Assembly: GCA_963082975.1 (NCBI GenBank) | Contig: OY720344.1 | Location: 35,394,033 to 35,458,032, forward strand | Length of the DNA stretch: 64,000 nt | From: Labia minor | Taxonomy: Eukaryota; Arthropoda; Insecta; Dermaptera; Spongiphoridae | Direction: 5' to 3' | In this document: positions 34,668-46,756 of the stretch, in pieces | Position numbering within the stretch: the stretch's first letter is position 1 | How the letters are laid out: every line of letters begins with the position of its first letter | Made by a program: the position numbers and the translations under genes | The notes under the pieces: generated by a model | Seen by the model: only the letters and a program-made list of their open reading frames with translations | What the model was told of the DNA's origin: nothing | The model's database searches: none

Positions 34668-34930
34668 ACCTCTGACTATCACGCCTATCAATTCGGTTAT
34701 ATCAATGAAGCGTCCTATAATTAGTAGTTCGGTTCCTCTCAACCTTTAAGTTGATTTTCTTGATCGGAGGCGCTATCAAGTAGCTTTTCCTCAATGTTGT
34801 TCCCGGAGGCTGGGTTGAGTCCGTCTCATAGACCCCAGCTAGGGAGATTTCCTTGCCAGGCCCGGGACTTGACCCCGGGATCATGTGAATGTGAGGCAGT
34901 ACGCTACCCGCACACCCAATGGCGCCTTCA
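34668..34930 (-). mobile_element. tRNA-derived SINE, family S2
   Basis: Minus strand starts GGCGCCATTGGGTGTGCGGG, has an A-box-like GGGTAGCGTACTG and a B-box GGGGTCAAGTCCCGGG, followed by a shared body. The same sequence occurs at 46335-46622 in the same orientation. It ends in an A-run (T-run on the plus strand precedes it). Confidence 0.7.
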
Positions 34931-34936
34931 ATCAAT

Positions 34937-36942
34937 CTATATATTAAAATCTTAATTTTTTTTTCGTTTCTTCTTCATATTTTTTTAATTTAATAAATAT
35001 ATTAATTTTAATATATATTATTTATCAGGAAATGAGATAAATAATACATTTAATACAATTATAATATAAATATATATATATAAACAAGAACAAGAACTTC
35101 TTTTAGTAATGTCAGAGAATTATTAAAAATCCCTTTCCATGTGTGTTGTTTATCTTACAGATGTACGATATATTTATTTTAAAAATATAATATGGTAAAA
35201 TATTATATATTTTTGTCAAGAGTAAAAAAAATTTACTAGCTTAAAAAGCCTCGTTGTTTCAACACATATATTCAAAAAGACTAAAAAAAAGTTAATAATC
35301 AATCAAAATATTTCATTTTCATCTTGTCTGCTGTCAATAGAGAATGGAATGAGAATGAAAACATTTATTAGATTGATTAATGAAAATATTTATTATTCTA
35401 TTGAATGTTTGCAATATTACTAAATATAATTTTTTTTATTATTATGGTTTAATAGAAAGATAAGGGTGAATAATCAATGAAACCATCATTGATTTATCAA
35501 ATAAAGATTGATTAAGAAGATGAACAGAAGATAAATAAATTAAATGAAAGAATTTTTATAACATTTTATTAACTGATAATTAGTGGTTTTTTTTAGTTAA
35601 TATTTTAAATTTATTGCCTTTGCAAATTTTGACTTTTTTATTTTCCTTTATATAAATTAAAATAAAGAAATCTGGTGCAACAGTTCACACACCTTTCAAA
35701 TAATTTATATTTTCTCTTAATATTAATTAGAAAATTCAATGATAGTTTATCTATTATTTTATTAACAAAAATACTTTAGGAAGAAGCGATTTTGAAAGTC
35801 CTATTTTAATAATTTTAGGTGATAAAATGATTATAAAGATAATTTCATTTCATTTAACATTGATGAGGTGAGTTTAATCAAAATCGTTAGTACCGCAATA
35901 AAGACTAAAATCAGTGACGTAAAGTAGCACTTTTGGTCAGCCGGTTACTGTATTATATTAAAACTCTTCTTACTATAAATATATATAGCTTAGAAAATTA
36001 AATGAAAAAAATAGAAAAGTATCAAATCTAATTAAACTAACCAGAATTATTTTGAAAAACTATCTGAATTATTGAATCTCAAAAATAAAAAATTCCATAA
36101 ACAAAATTATTTTTTTAATTCATTGATTCTATTCAAAGAATATCATTTTCATCTTTCATCTCATCTTGGTTCTCAAATGAAAGGATCGTCCTCGGGTCTT
36201 TAATTATATTATAATGGCTATATCACTTTGTCTTTAACTTGAGTTTCAACACAACCGCCGTTCATTTTCAGTTCTCTACTCTCACCTCTCATCAATAGAA
36301 AAAGGTGCCTGTCAAAGGGACACTCAAATGTTTACCTCAAGAGAAAAAGAATTAACTTTCTTCTAAAGAATATTTTCCAATAAAAAAAAAAATAAATAAA
36401 TTAAACTTTGCGATTCTTATATGGTATTATATGGAAAATTGACTTTCTATCAAAATCTAATCATTTGCATTAGAATAGATTCTTATCTTATTCATGTCAA
36501 TTATGATTGACTTCCCCTTAATACACTCTTAAATTCAATATGCGTAAACGTGTTGAATATTTTCAATAGATTTATGGCTATCTTAATTTAAAGAGAAAAA
36601 AATTTTCTACCTTTCATCCATCATTTCTGGTGAAGATGTCATTTTCATTTAGCCTGATATGTACGAGAGGGGATATATGTTTTTTTCTTTAAAATATTAT
36701 CCAAATGAGGATTGGGAGGTGGAAAGTGGGAGGGAAGTGGAGAATAAGAATATGATTATATTCTTCACTCGAGAACGACTAAGTTATACTGGTAGATATT
36801 AGAACTACCAATTTCTAAGACACAAACTCATCTCTTTTTATTCTCTCTTGTAAACAGTTCTCTTTTTTTCTACTCTTTTACAATTCCAATTAAATTATTC
36901 TCTTCTTTAAAATAAGTATTTTTATTAAAAATTGTTTAATAT
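34937..36942. other. AT-rich DNA, nothing identified
   Basis: More mixed sequence near 36120-36320 and 36600-36800, but no motif or frame I can name. Confidence 0.5.
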
Positions 36943-37322
36943 TATCAAATGGCAGCATTTATGGACCAAAGAAGTCACAGGGGAGTCTGCATAACGAGGA
37001 ATTGAATGGCCTCTATGCATCTCCAGACATAAAGAGACATCCAGAGAGGGTTATAAAATCAATAAGACTGCGATGGGCAGGGCATGTGGCTAGAATGGGA
37101 GAGGAAAGAATGGCAAAAAATATACTGGTGGGATGGCCGATTGGGAAACGTCCGCTTGGAATACCAAGCACGCGGTGGGTGGAGAAAGTAGGAAGAGACG
37201 TGAGAGAGATGGGAGAGGGTAGAACATAGATGGTTGTGGCTCAGGATAAGGATACTTGGAGAAGTGTGGTTGCTGCGACCAAGAACTTTCGAGTTCCGTA
37301 GAGCCACAGAGACAGATAGATA
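36943..37322 (+). pseudogene. RTE-like LINE 3' end
   Basis: The best-preserved copy of this LINE's C-terminus: 'SIYGPKKS', 'LNGLYASPDIKRHPERVIKS', 'LRWAGHVARMGEERM', 'GKRPLGIPSTRWVEKVGRD', 'REMGEGRT'. A stop follows, then the tail GGTTGTGGCTCAGGATAAGG...GCCACAGAGACAGATAGATA. It is 5'-truncated as usual for LINE insertions. The same tail recurs at 19.4, 22.1, 38.3, 40.6, 53.7 and 59.2 kb. Confidence 0.85.
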
Positions 37323-39099
37323 TTATCGAATTATTGAGTTAATGGAGTTATTTTCTTCATCATGATCTAAAACCATTTTGGATATTCTTAGCATATACAA
37401 TTTATTAATTATATCTTAATTAATTATACTAACTATATAAATGAATATGTATCGAGTTCATCATTGCTTTGTTGTTCGAATCGCAAGGGATTCATTTGTT
37501 CCAGAGCTAACGATGAGATGTTTAAGTAAATTTTTTCAAGAGATTTATATATTAGACCCAATGGACTTATTTCTTAACCGCTGGGTTTTTTTACATAATT
37601 AAATAGTAGGCCTATTTTATACGATTAGTAGAAAGTTTTTTCCTCTCTTAACTCAATAAAACTTTATCATCATTAGTATTTATATGTACCTTATCTGTAA
37701 AATTTTTCAACTCTGTGATTATGAATATATATTATTAAACTAAAGTAATTTTGAAAATGGTATGTAGCCTATAATAGTGAAATCCCCTGCAAGACGAAAT
37801 AGATTATTGTAATTGCCCTTTAAGGAATTCATTTAGCATAGAGAAATCGAAGTGGTGATGATGATGATTCTCTTTAGGGCCCTTGAATGAATATCATTAT
37901 CGATAATCTTCAATTTTATTCTTCAAAGTCCTAATATCCTTATTTATTAACTTATTTATTTAACTTTATGCTTTATTTTTAAGTAATTTGTATTTGTTAT
38001 TACTTTAGTATAAAATAAATTTTACAAATACTTACAAAAGAGATCATTAGTCATATTATAATTTTAGTCATTAATAATAAAATTAAATGGAGTTTAGATA
38101 ACTATTTTTTAAGAAATTTAAATTAATTCACATTTTAATAGTATCTTATTATCCTAGTTATTATTATTTTTTTTTTATATTAAATAATTTAGATATCTAT
38201 AAGAAATATTCTATGGTTTAATTTTAACAAAAAATAAATGACTATTTAATATCCTCTATCTAATCTATTTATCTCTGTGGCATTATTAAACTCGAAAGTT
38301 CACAATCCTCTACCCGTCTCTATCTTTATCCATCTCTATCTCTTAATTCTCTCATATCAGTTTTCATATTGTCTCTCGTTCTATTTGATTCTCTAATTGA
38401 TTTTTCAATATATATTTCACTATATTTTCTTATTAATATTATTTATTTATATTATATATATCTAATATAAATTATTATTAAAGAAGAAATTATGAAAATA
38501 TTTAGAATTCAAGTTAAAGACCTAATTTTTTTCTTTTCCTTTTTACTATATCAACAAAATGCCAACAGTTGGCTCTATTAATGAACTAAATAAATCAGAG
38601 AGCAGACAAAGGGACTACGTAGGCGTGTCTCACAATTGAGGAAATGAAAATAACCCTCACCCATTCATTTCTCATATAGCATTAGTATAGTAGGGTTTTT
38701 TTGTTTATTTCAGTTAGAAAATAACTCAAATTAGAGAGATTATATAGATAAACCTATAGACACAATATAGGTTTACCAATCATTTTAAATGTGGATCTCA
38801 GTTAAAGGGGAGCAACCGAAAGATAATGTTTGATAAATTGAAAATATAATCCTCCTTTCTGAGATATTGCTGTGTTTCTAGTCTCGATATTTGATGCTTG
38901 TTAAGCATTTGAAATAGAGAGAAGTAAAAAATTTATAAAGATTAATAATTAAATAAAAAATGTTCACTTTCAACAAATTTGTTTTCTTTATATGACTATT
39001 GAATAAGTCGATAGTATGGCATATAGATGACACCATAAAGCCTCGAATGTATCTCAAATCTTTCAAATGCATTAAAATTTGAAGATCAGACGATTAGCT
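37323..39099. other. AT-rich DNA with a LINE-tail scrap
   Basis: At about 38262-38310 (minus strand) a short piece matches the LINE tail (TCTCTGTGGC...ACTCGAAAGTTC). Nothing else recognised. Confidence 0.5.
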
Positions 39100-39400
39100 T
39101 GCGAGATAAAGCAGCATTTTTACAGAAGCAAATTTTGTATTTTAAAAACAATAAATTGGATGAATTCGATTATAAATTGGTTTCATATTTACCGTATTCT
39201 TCATCTCTATCCCCAGCTGCTATTTGCAGTTTGTAGAATGCTTGCTGAAAAAAAAATTTAACTCCGATAAAGAATTTGCTGAAACTGAGGCTTATTTTAA
39301 GTCATAAAACAAATGGTACCATAATGATCATGGATGATCACTATAATCGGGTTGAATAATTAGGTTTTTTCTTAAAATTTTTAAGGGCTTATTTGATGGT
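39100..39400 (+). pseudogene. Mariner transposase C-terminal remnant
   Basis: The broken frame reads 'YKLVSYLPYSSSLSP', then after a frameshift 'NSDKEFAETEAYFKS'. This matches the mariner block HPPYSPDLAPSDY...KKF-N-SDEE-VAETEAYF. The catalytic Asp position is changed to Ser (SSL for PDL). Termini not found. Confidence 0.55.
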
Positions 39401-40524
39401 CTGCTTTAGAAAAAATAATTCACAATAAATCTTAAATTTCTATTTCATGATAAATAACGAATTTCTAATAAAGCAATACTTAAATTCAATATAAACCGTA
39501 TAAAATGATAAAACAAAATTAAACGAAAGTCGATAATTAAATTAAAATTTTTAATTTTTTTGTGAATAAACAAAACATATTTAAGCAAAGTCTTAACTCA
39601 TGTAAAATTTTCAAAAATTAAGGATTTTTCAATAAGAAATTTTAAATATATTTATAATGATAAAATAATCATATAAAAAATTTAATCAGAAATATGTTGA
39701 GAAAGATGTTAAGATTTAATTTGAATGTTTAACTAGTAAAATTGAAGTTAATTAAGTATTTTGAATAATGCGTCTGGATTCAAGAAATTTAAATGCATAT
39801 AATATATACCTATACGTTAAATGAAAAAACAAATAATAAATATTATATCAATTTAATTTAACTTACAAATAAAACAACTTCAAAGGAACATCATACCTCT
39901 TACAGTTTTCTATTAAAAATTGAAAATTAACTGAGCAGTTATTTAAATAAAAATTAGTTATTAAGTTATTGCATACTTAAATATTTATTTAAAAATCAAC
40001 GAATTTTAATATATAGAATGTTTGTTTTTTTATATATTTATTTTATAACTCTCTGTACATATAGGGGCATATATTGATCATTTAAGATATGATTCTTTAT
40101 GTTATTTATTAATTAATTTTAATTACATATTTGAACAGAGAAATAAATTAAATATCTCCCTTAAATGAAAATTTCAGTTTTTGTATACATTCTATATTTA
40201 ATATGAGATTAAAAAAAAGAAAAAAAAATCAGTTGATATAAGTTTAAATTTTCTTCAGAAGTTAAAAACATTTTAGACATGAGATCCTTTAATCTCGTCA
40301 AAATGATGCGACTAAAAAAAAACAATTCGAACAAATCTTAAGAGAAACTGCAAAAGATGGTATTGGGTTGTGAGAATTTGAAGGGTTGTTTGATCCCAAA
40401 CATGTCAAATGAATCTAAAAAGAGATAAGTTTATTTTCAAATTATCAGCTGATTTTATTGATTTTATATAAGCTTAGAGAGCAATGAAAAAATAATAACT
40501 ATATATACAAAATTTAGGTAGTAT
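39401..40524. other. AT-rich DNA, nothing identified
   Basis: No feature recognised. Confidence 0.55.
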
Positions 40525-40690
40525 TTAATATTTAGTAAGGCGGTTTATGATTCTATCTCTCACTGTGACCCTACAGAACTAGAAATTTCTTGGCCTCAGC
40601 AACCACGTTCTTCCAATATTCTAAGCACTTTCATTCGCCTCTTATTCTCTCCAACTGCTTCATGTCATTGTCATTATTATATTATTTACC
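40525..40690 (-). repeat. LINE 3' tail fragment, inverted
   Basis: Minus strand reads GAAGAACGTGGTTGCTGAGG then CCAAGAAATTTCTAGTTCTG and a GGTCACAG end. This is the RTE-like tail with some decay. Confidence 0.65.
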
Positions 40691-40784
40691 CTACCCTTGG
40701 CCTAAAAATAATTAATGATTAAAATAGATAATACGTCAAAAGCATGAATGATTATTATTCAAAATAGCTCATTTATAAAGATAT

Positions 40785-41330
40785 AGGGCGCGTTAAAAAT
40801 ATCTGACGGTTTTGAAAGTTTAAAAGGTTTATTGAATCAAAAATCAAATAGATAACTGTTTACAACCTAATTTTACATATTTACAAAAAAATCGAATCCA
40901 ATATAATTTAAGTGTGAAAAACCACACCTGGAAAGTGTCTTTCCCTTCCATCAACACATAGTGAAGTTTCCCAATCACGTCGTGAAGCATGTTCATTGGT
41001 ATTTTCCCTATTTTACTAACAATAGCTGCCTTCCTCGAGGTTTAACAATAAAACTTTGAATTTTAGTAATCACAGGTGACCTGATCTTTAGACCTGCGAT
41101 TACTTTTTGTAGAGAGCTTAAATCCAAACTTTTTATAAATAAACTCCGCAATTTAAATGAAATAATGGTAGCTATTTTACGTAAAATAAGGACAATACCA
41201 ATGAAAATGCTTAAGGACTTGATAGTAAACTTCAGTATTCGACTACAACTGTGTTGATGGAAAGGAAGGGCATTCGTTAGAGATAGTTTATCACACTTAT
41301 ACTATATTATGTTGGAAACGATTTTTGTTT
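40785..41330. mobile_element. Imperfect palindrome of two Tc1/mariner-like remnants
   Basis: 40910-41040 on the minus strand ('KIGKIPMNMLHDVIGKL', 'VLMEGKDTF') and 41180-41290 on the plus strand ('RTIPMKMLKDLIVNFSIRLQ') encode related transposase-like C-termini head to head. Non-coding flanks (GGGCGCGTTAAAAATATCTG at left) may be a terminal repeat. The two arms differ by many substitutions, so the palindrome is old. Confidence 0.45.
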
Positions 41331-41339
41331 TTTTTTGCT

Positions 41340-41580
41340 CTTTCGTATTCCTGCCCTATTCTCCGGATTTAGCTCCGAGTGACTATTTCTTGTTTTCAAA
41401 CGGCGGAAAGAGATTTGACTCCAACGATGAAATCATCTCACAAACAAATCTATTTTGATATCCTCGACAAATCTTATTTTTTGGAAGGCATAAAAAAATT
41501 ATAGGAACGTTGGACGAAGTGTATAGAGCTCAAGGAGGACTACGTTGAAAAATAAAATAATTTTTTATCCAAAAACCTGT
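41340..41580 (+). pseudogene. Mariner transposase C-terminal remnant
   Basis: Reads CTGCCCTATTCTCCGGATTT..., i.e. 'PYSPDLAPSDYFLF', then a deletion to 'GGKRFDSNDEI'. It is the same mariner family as at 7.7 kb and ends in the family 3' block TACGTTGAAAAATAAAATAA. It abuts the palindrome. Confidence 0.75.
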
Positions 41581-42435
41581 GTCTTATTTTAAGATTTCAA
41601 AATTATTTTGTCTATATCTCTTCTTTTTGATATGTTTGAATATTTATAAATTTACGGTTAATTTAAAAAAAAAATTATAATCAACAGTTTAAGGCAGCAA
41701 CCAAGATGGTTAGTGATTGGGTAAATGCATTAGATTTTGGCAAATAATTTCCAATTAGTTAAGCAAATATAGCTCTCTCTTGACCGAATAACTGCTTTAT
41801 GCTCTTCGGGTGAGATAGGATTACGGATGAGTAGTTGATCAACTCCATCAAGCCATAGATTACTAATTGATATGACTTATAACGATCTATTTCGAATTAT
41901 AAATAGGGTTGTAAAAATTACAGTTCCTCATATATAAATATAATTAAAATTACAACCAAATTATATATATATATATATAACGTTATAATATAATATTTTA
42001 TTATCATAATGATAATATTTATTTTATTTGAAATAGCAAATGACGAGTGGGAGTAATCTTAAAAAGAAACTAATATATTAATATTATCATTAATTTTATA
42101 ATAATTAATTTCTTATTTTAAATAAATATAAAATTTCATCAACTATTTATTAGGATTACTAAAAGTATCAACGTAGAATTTTTGTACTATTTATTTTTCA
42201 AATGTATGTCATTCTTACTTCATAATAGGTTATGATTTGATAAACTTTTACTTAATAAAAATCATTAATTAATTTATATAAGAGATTAGGTATTGATTAC
42301 AGCGAATATTGACCAAACGTTCCGATTTCTATAATAAAAAACTATATATTATAATGAATATAATATAAATAAATAAATAACATACCTAAATAATAAATAT
42401 GTATTAAAAGCATTTAGAGTAAACCAACTATTGTG
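41581..42435. other. AT-rich DNA, nothing identified
   Basis: A (TA)n run lies at about 41963-41980. No gene recognised. Confidence 0.55.
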
Positions 42436-42443
42436 ACATAGAG

Positions 42444-42910
42444 CAGAGGTTCTTAAACTTATGTACTCCGCGGACCCCCACTTGGAGAAATTTTTTTTGA
42501 CGGACCCCATCCCAACTTTAGGTACTTTACGTCATTTTATTAGTTATAATTTCTGGCTTACGATCTCATAAGAACAAGGATATATGTTGAATATTTCTAA
42601 CAGGGATTGGTGAATAACGATTTTTTTGCATATTGTAGAACACATTTTATTAGAAATTATAATATTGAAGAAAGAAAATTCAGCTAAATATGAAGATGGA
42701 AACGGTAGCAATAGTTTTCTTGCACATTTCGTTGAATTTGGGTATTTGATCTCTGTTTCCTCACAAAGCCATGCCATACCTCCTTTTATATTAAATAAAG
42801 TTTTAACTGACTCATTATTTTCTCGTGCACCTGTACGATGGCTTTGCGGACCCCCAGTAAAGTCTTCGCGGACCCCCAGGGGTCCGCGGACCACAGTTTA
42901 AGAACCTCTG
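42444..42910 (-). mobile_element. hAT element, 467 bp, 16-bp TIRs, 8-bp TSD
   Basis: Ends CAGAGGTTCTTAAACT and AGTTTAAGAACCTCTG are perfect inverted repeats. Both sides carry ACATAGAG. Subterminal CGCGGACCCCCA blocks repeat near both ends. The middle retains a transposase fragment on the minus strand. Confidence 0.9.
42544..42750 (-). pseudogene. hAT transposase dimerisation-domain remnant
   Basis: The minus strand reads 'YPNSTKCARKLLLPFPSSY' followed by 'LAEFSFFNIIISNKM'. This fits the C-terminal hAT dimerisation motif of Buster/BED-finger-like hATs (YP...A...LLPFPTTYLCE-FS). Only this piece survives; no catalytic residues are present. Confidence 0.75.
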
Positions 42911-42918
42911 ACATAGAG

Positions 42919-43480
42919 GATTCCATTTACACGGTTGTTAATGATCAGTGTCGTTAAACCTCATCTTAATGCAAATTAAAATTCACTTTTATTTTTGACC
43001 CATTATATTATTATTATATACCCTTTTATAGGATAATATATTTATTTATAGAAGTGTCAATTAATATGAATTAATAATAGTTAAATGATAAAATTAAAAC
43101 AAAATTCTTAATAATAAAGTTAATTAATAAAGTTGTCCATTATGTAAGAATAATGAAGAAGATGATATCTTCTATTTCATTGCAACATAATAGAATCATA
43201 ATAGAATTGAGACTGATTGTGAGTGTATTTGGTATGTTCTTTTCATTCGTTAAATTCAGTGACCACTTGAAAGGGAAGGATTTAAAGTAAAAGAATTTTA
43301 AGGAGGTAAAAGAATTCATTGAAAAGTGAATTTAATTATTAGAAAAAAACAATATATTATATCAATAAGTGAATAAATTGTCGTTATTAAATAATTTTAT
43401 TTGTTCATTGATTAATGAGTAATTTATAATTTGGTATAAAAAAAATTCACTAAACATTCTATGAAAGGAAGTCCTATCAA
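42919..43480. other. AT-rich DNA, nothing identified
   Basis: No feature recognised. Confidence 0.5.
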
Positions 43481-43485
43481 TTTGG

Positions 43486-43668
43486 ATGCCACCTAGACGA
43501 GGTAGAGGTATTGTTATGTTCATTGTAAGAGCAGTAGTAGTCAGACACGATACCCTCCACATCGCCGTGGAACCTCTAGTTCGGAATATACCAGGGGTGG
43601 AAACCCCAGACATGCAAACGATTTATTATGTACCCACGACCCGATTCTCAATAAATTTACTTCTCTAA
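43486..43668 (+). other. GC-richer unidentified open island
   Basis: About 180 bp of balanced composition starting ATGCCACCTAGACGAGG ('MPPRRGRG'), open on both strands. Another frame reads 'RRGTSSSEYTRGGNPRHAN'. A poly-A run follows at 43704-43727, so a retroposed fragment is possible. I cannot name it. Confidence 0.35.
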
Positions 43669-44084
43669 TACCAAACAGATCACCAAAAATAACTGAATTT
43701 TACAAAAAAAAAAAAAAAAAAAAAAATACAAAATTTAGAACTGCAGAAATTCAAAATAAAAGTTATTAGTTATTAGCATGAATAAGGAATTAAGAAAATT
43801 AGTTGAGGCACGTAAATATTCAATATTCAAAAACCGTGCACTGGAGTTAAAATATTTCTATGGATCACATCTTACTTAAGTTAAGTCACATTTATCAAAA
43901 ACAAGTTTATAAAATGTCTCACGAATGAAAATATGAATGACAGTTTAAGAGTAAAAGTTTCAAATTACTGTCCTGGTCTTGAAAAATTATGTCAGGAAAT
44001 ACAGAATCAATTTTCTACTTAACGAATAATAATTTTTCATTTAATATTGTTGAGTTCTCTACACTTCACACAACGTTTTTCTAC
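43669..44084. other. AT-rich DNA with poly-A run
   Basis: A poly-A of more than 20 bases at 43704-43727. Nothing else recognised. Confidence 0.5.
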
Positions 44085-44209
44085 AATTTTTTTATTTCTT
44101 CCGAAAAACATGATTTGTCGAGGACATCAAATAGGTATTTGTTTGTGAGATGAATTGATCGTTGGAGTCAAATCCGGAGAATAGGGTGGATGATGGAACA
44201 ATTCGTTGA
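44085..44209 (-). pseudogene. Mariner remnant fused to HINE-A
   Basis: The plus strand shows GATTTGTCGAGGACATCAAA and GATCGTTGGAGTCAAATCCG, the inverted mariner C-terminal region as at 62.96 kb. It passes directly into HINE-A copy 5 at about 44210. Confidence 0.7.
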
Positions 44210-44557
44210 TTTGGTGAATTATTCAAAATTAGTAGTTTTCTATCAACTTTTGAGAATTGTTGCTCAACCGGAAGAGGGTCATTATCTACCACGTTTTGAT
44301 TTTTTTCTCTAAAGTGACCATAAAAATAAAGATATATGTTTGATAGTTTTTCACATGATTGCTGAAAGTACCGGAATTAATTTTTTAACACTGCAAATCA
44401 CGCGCCATCAACAAAGAGCCAAACACGCGCTGGTTTAATAAATATGATTTATTAATTTTTATTTATAATTTAAATAATTAAATTTAATTTAAATATAATG
44501 AATGTGTTAATTAATCTAATTACAATTGCGAGATAGTCGATTGGAGACACACCAGCT
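44210..44557 (+). mobile_element. HINE-A copy 5, 5'-truncated
   Basis: Starts inside the element (GGTGAATTATTCAAAATTAG) and ends with GCGAGATAGTCGATTGG and CCAGCT. The 5' half is missing and an internal deletion follows CACATGATT. Confidence 0.7.
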
Positions 44558-44694
44558 CTTATTTAGAATATAATATAAGGGAAAGTTGGCCAGAGATCAT
44601 GGGTAGCTATGATTATATCTTAAATCGTATAAAAATAATCTCAAAGAGAAAATTATTATTATTTTATTATTATTAATCATTATTATCAGAATAA

Positions 44695-44890
44695 TTTGAA
44701 AATGGTAGAATACGTGCTCTTCCTATTGGGAACAAATGCGGCGAGAGAACGTGTTTTTTCCACTATTAATAAAATATAGACACCGAAAAAACCCAGTTGA
44801 GCATTAAATCCTTAAAATCCATATTGAGCTTAAAATATAATTTAACAAATTTGATATGAAAAATTTCACGACATTTTGATAAATGATTCT
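44695..44890 (+). pseudogene. hAT transposase C-terminal remnant
   Basis: The frame reads 'LVEYVLFLLGTNAARERVF' then 'STINKI', and after a stop 'TQLSIKSLKSILSLKYN'. This matches the hAT dimerisation region (SNAAVERVFS...LS-ETVKSLL-VKYN). Termini not recognised. Confidence 0.65.
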
Positions 44891-45340
44891 AACCTATTAA
44901 AAGGTTAAAAAAAAATATGACAGGAAAAAATGATAATTTTGTTTAATGTCCGAGTCATATTATTTTATGTTTATTGTTCAGAAAATGGCTTTTTATATGT
45001 TTTTTTATTATAGTCACCTTAAAATAAATAATATTAATAAATACATTTTTATTTATATTTATAGACACGAATATTTTTTGTTATAATATTGGTCAGTTTT
45101 CATTGCTAAATCCTATTTCATTATATTAGACACGCTTTGATGCAATGAAAACGTAGTTATTTTATTAAAGAGTGATTTTCTTTATGAATATCTAATATAG
45201 TACATCTTGACATTATTATAGTATTTTCATGGTGATAATAAGAAGAAGAAGAAGAAAAATAAGAATAAGAAGTTTTCTGTGGCAAACATGGAATTATCTC
45301 TACTTTATGATGATATATAATGTTTTTGACAATTTTAAAA
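44891..45340. other. AT-rich DNA, nothing identified
   Basis: A short GAA run at 45240-45256. No gene recognised. Confidence 0.5.
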
Positions 45341-45348
45341 TTCCTCTC

Positions 45349-45537
45349 CTACTTATACACTTTTCTCATCGATTCCTTTTTTCTTTCATTTTCTTTTTCT
45401 ACTTTTAAAAATTTTCTCTTGCACAGCATCTTTTTTTCAATAGTTGAGGAACATTCGTTGGCAATATCTTTCGACCCTTGCGCTAGATTTACCCACGGCC
45501 CTTTTTTCTCATCTTTTATTCGATGCCGTTGGCTGCT
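45349..45537 (-). other. Candidate terminal coding exon
   Basis: On the minus strand a pyrimidine-rich acceptor (TCCTTCTCCGTTTAG) precedes an open frame of normal codon mix: 'SSQRHRIKDEKKGPWVNLAQ', 'GSKDIANECSSTIEKKML', then a Lys/Glu-rich end and stop. I do not recognise the product. Supporting points are the acceptor and composition; against it are the short length and no identified upstream exon. Confidence 0.3.
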
Positions 45538-45542
45538 CTAAA

Positions 45543-46302
45543 CGGAGAAGGACGTAGAGGGAAAAACAATCACCATGCATTTAAGAAAATACCTATTAAA
45601 AGATATAAAATGCAAATCTAAATGCAAATCCCGGGGGTCTTTATTAGTTTACGTTTTTTTGAGTTTTATATTTTTAAATTATAAATTGTTAATCTGTTTA
45701 TGTAAAATAATTGTAATTTAAAACTAAATTATAAATACTAACAGGAGTGATTATTAGTATATTAGTAAGTATTTCATTAAAAATTAACTTTTATACCATG
45801 TATAACTCATACGTATATCTCATTTATTCAATATAGTGTGGATTATAGGTATGTGTGTGTTAACCTTTAATTAAAACCATAGCTTATATTCTAAAATATT
45901 TTTTAATTAAATCACAAATCATGATTAAAATGATGAATATTAAAAACAGAGGGAGAAAAATGTATTAATAATAATCCCTCAAACGCATGAATTTTTCAAT
46001 TTATCTTTATTATTTTTTTCTTGACAAAATACTTTTTATTTTATAATTATATAATTATAATTTTTTTTTATTTCTATATTGAATCATTTTTCATTTTTGT
46101 TATTTATTTAATAATTGCATTAAAATATCAAAAAGAAAATAATGATTAAGAAAGAGAAGAATTTAAAGTAAAGAAGAAATTAAGAAATCATTAGTTCATG
46201 TGAAAGTAAAGTCTCTAGTATGCAATATATCTCATTATCATAAAAAAGACTAATTGCTGCTTAAAATTATTATTATTATTGTAATTGAAATTAGTTCCAG
46301 AG
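45543..46302. other. AT-rich DNA, nothing identified
   Basis: No feature recognised. Confidence 0.55.
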
Positions 46303-46334
46303 GGAATTCGTACGAATGTGGATTGTTCAAGCCA

Positions 46335-46622
46335 TAAAAAAACCTCCGACTTTTGTACGTCCTACGCAAGGACAACGCCTATCATGTCGGTTATATCAAT
46401 TAGGTGTCCTATGATCAGTAGAACGGGTTCTGTCAACCTTTACCTTGATTTTCTTTATTGGAGGCGATACTTTTTATCAAATAGCTTCCCAATGTTGATC
46501 CCGGAGACAGGGTTGACTCCGTCCCATAGCCCCAGCTAGAGAAATTCCCTTACCAGGCCCGGGTCTTGAACACGGGACCACGGGAATGTGAGGCAGTTTC
46601 GTTACCTTTCAACTTGTGGCAC
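46335..46622 (-). mobile_element. tRNA-derived SINE, family S2, second copy
   Basis: Shares body and B-box region (TACCAGGCCCGGGTCTTGAA on the plus strand) with the copy at 34668, including CCCCAGCTAG and CGGTTATATCAAT blocks. Several differences indicate age. Confidence 0.7.
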
Positions 46623-46756
46623 TTTCCTTGTTCAAACCATAAATAATAGAATTAATTGCCCTGCATCGGTAACCACTAACCTGTTGGTAACAATTTTATG
46701 CGTGTTTGACAGTTTTGTTATGCATTGTTTTGGTTAAAAGGTACAAACGTTCGAAA

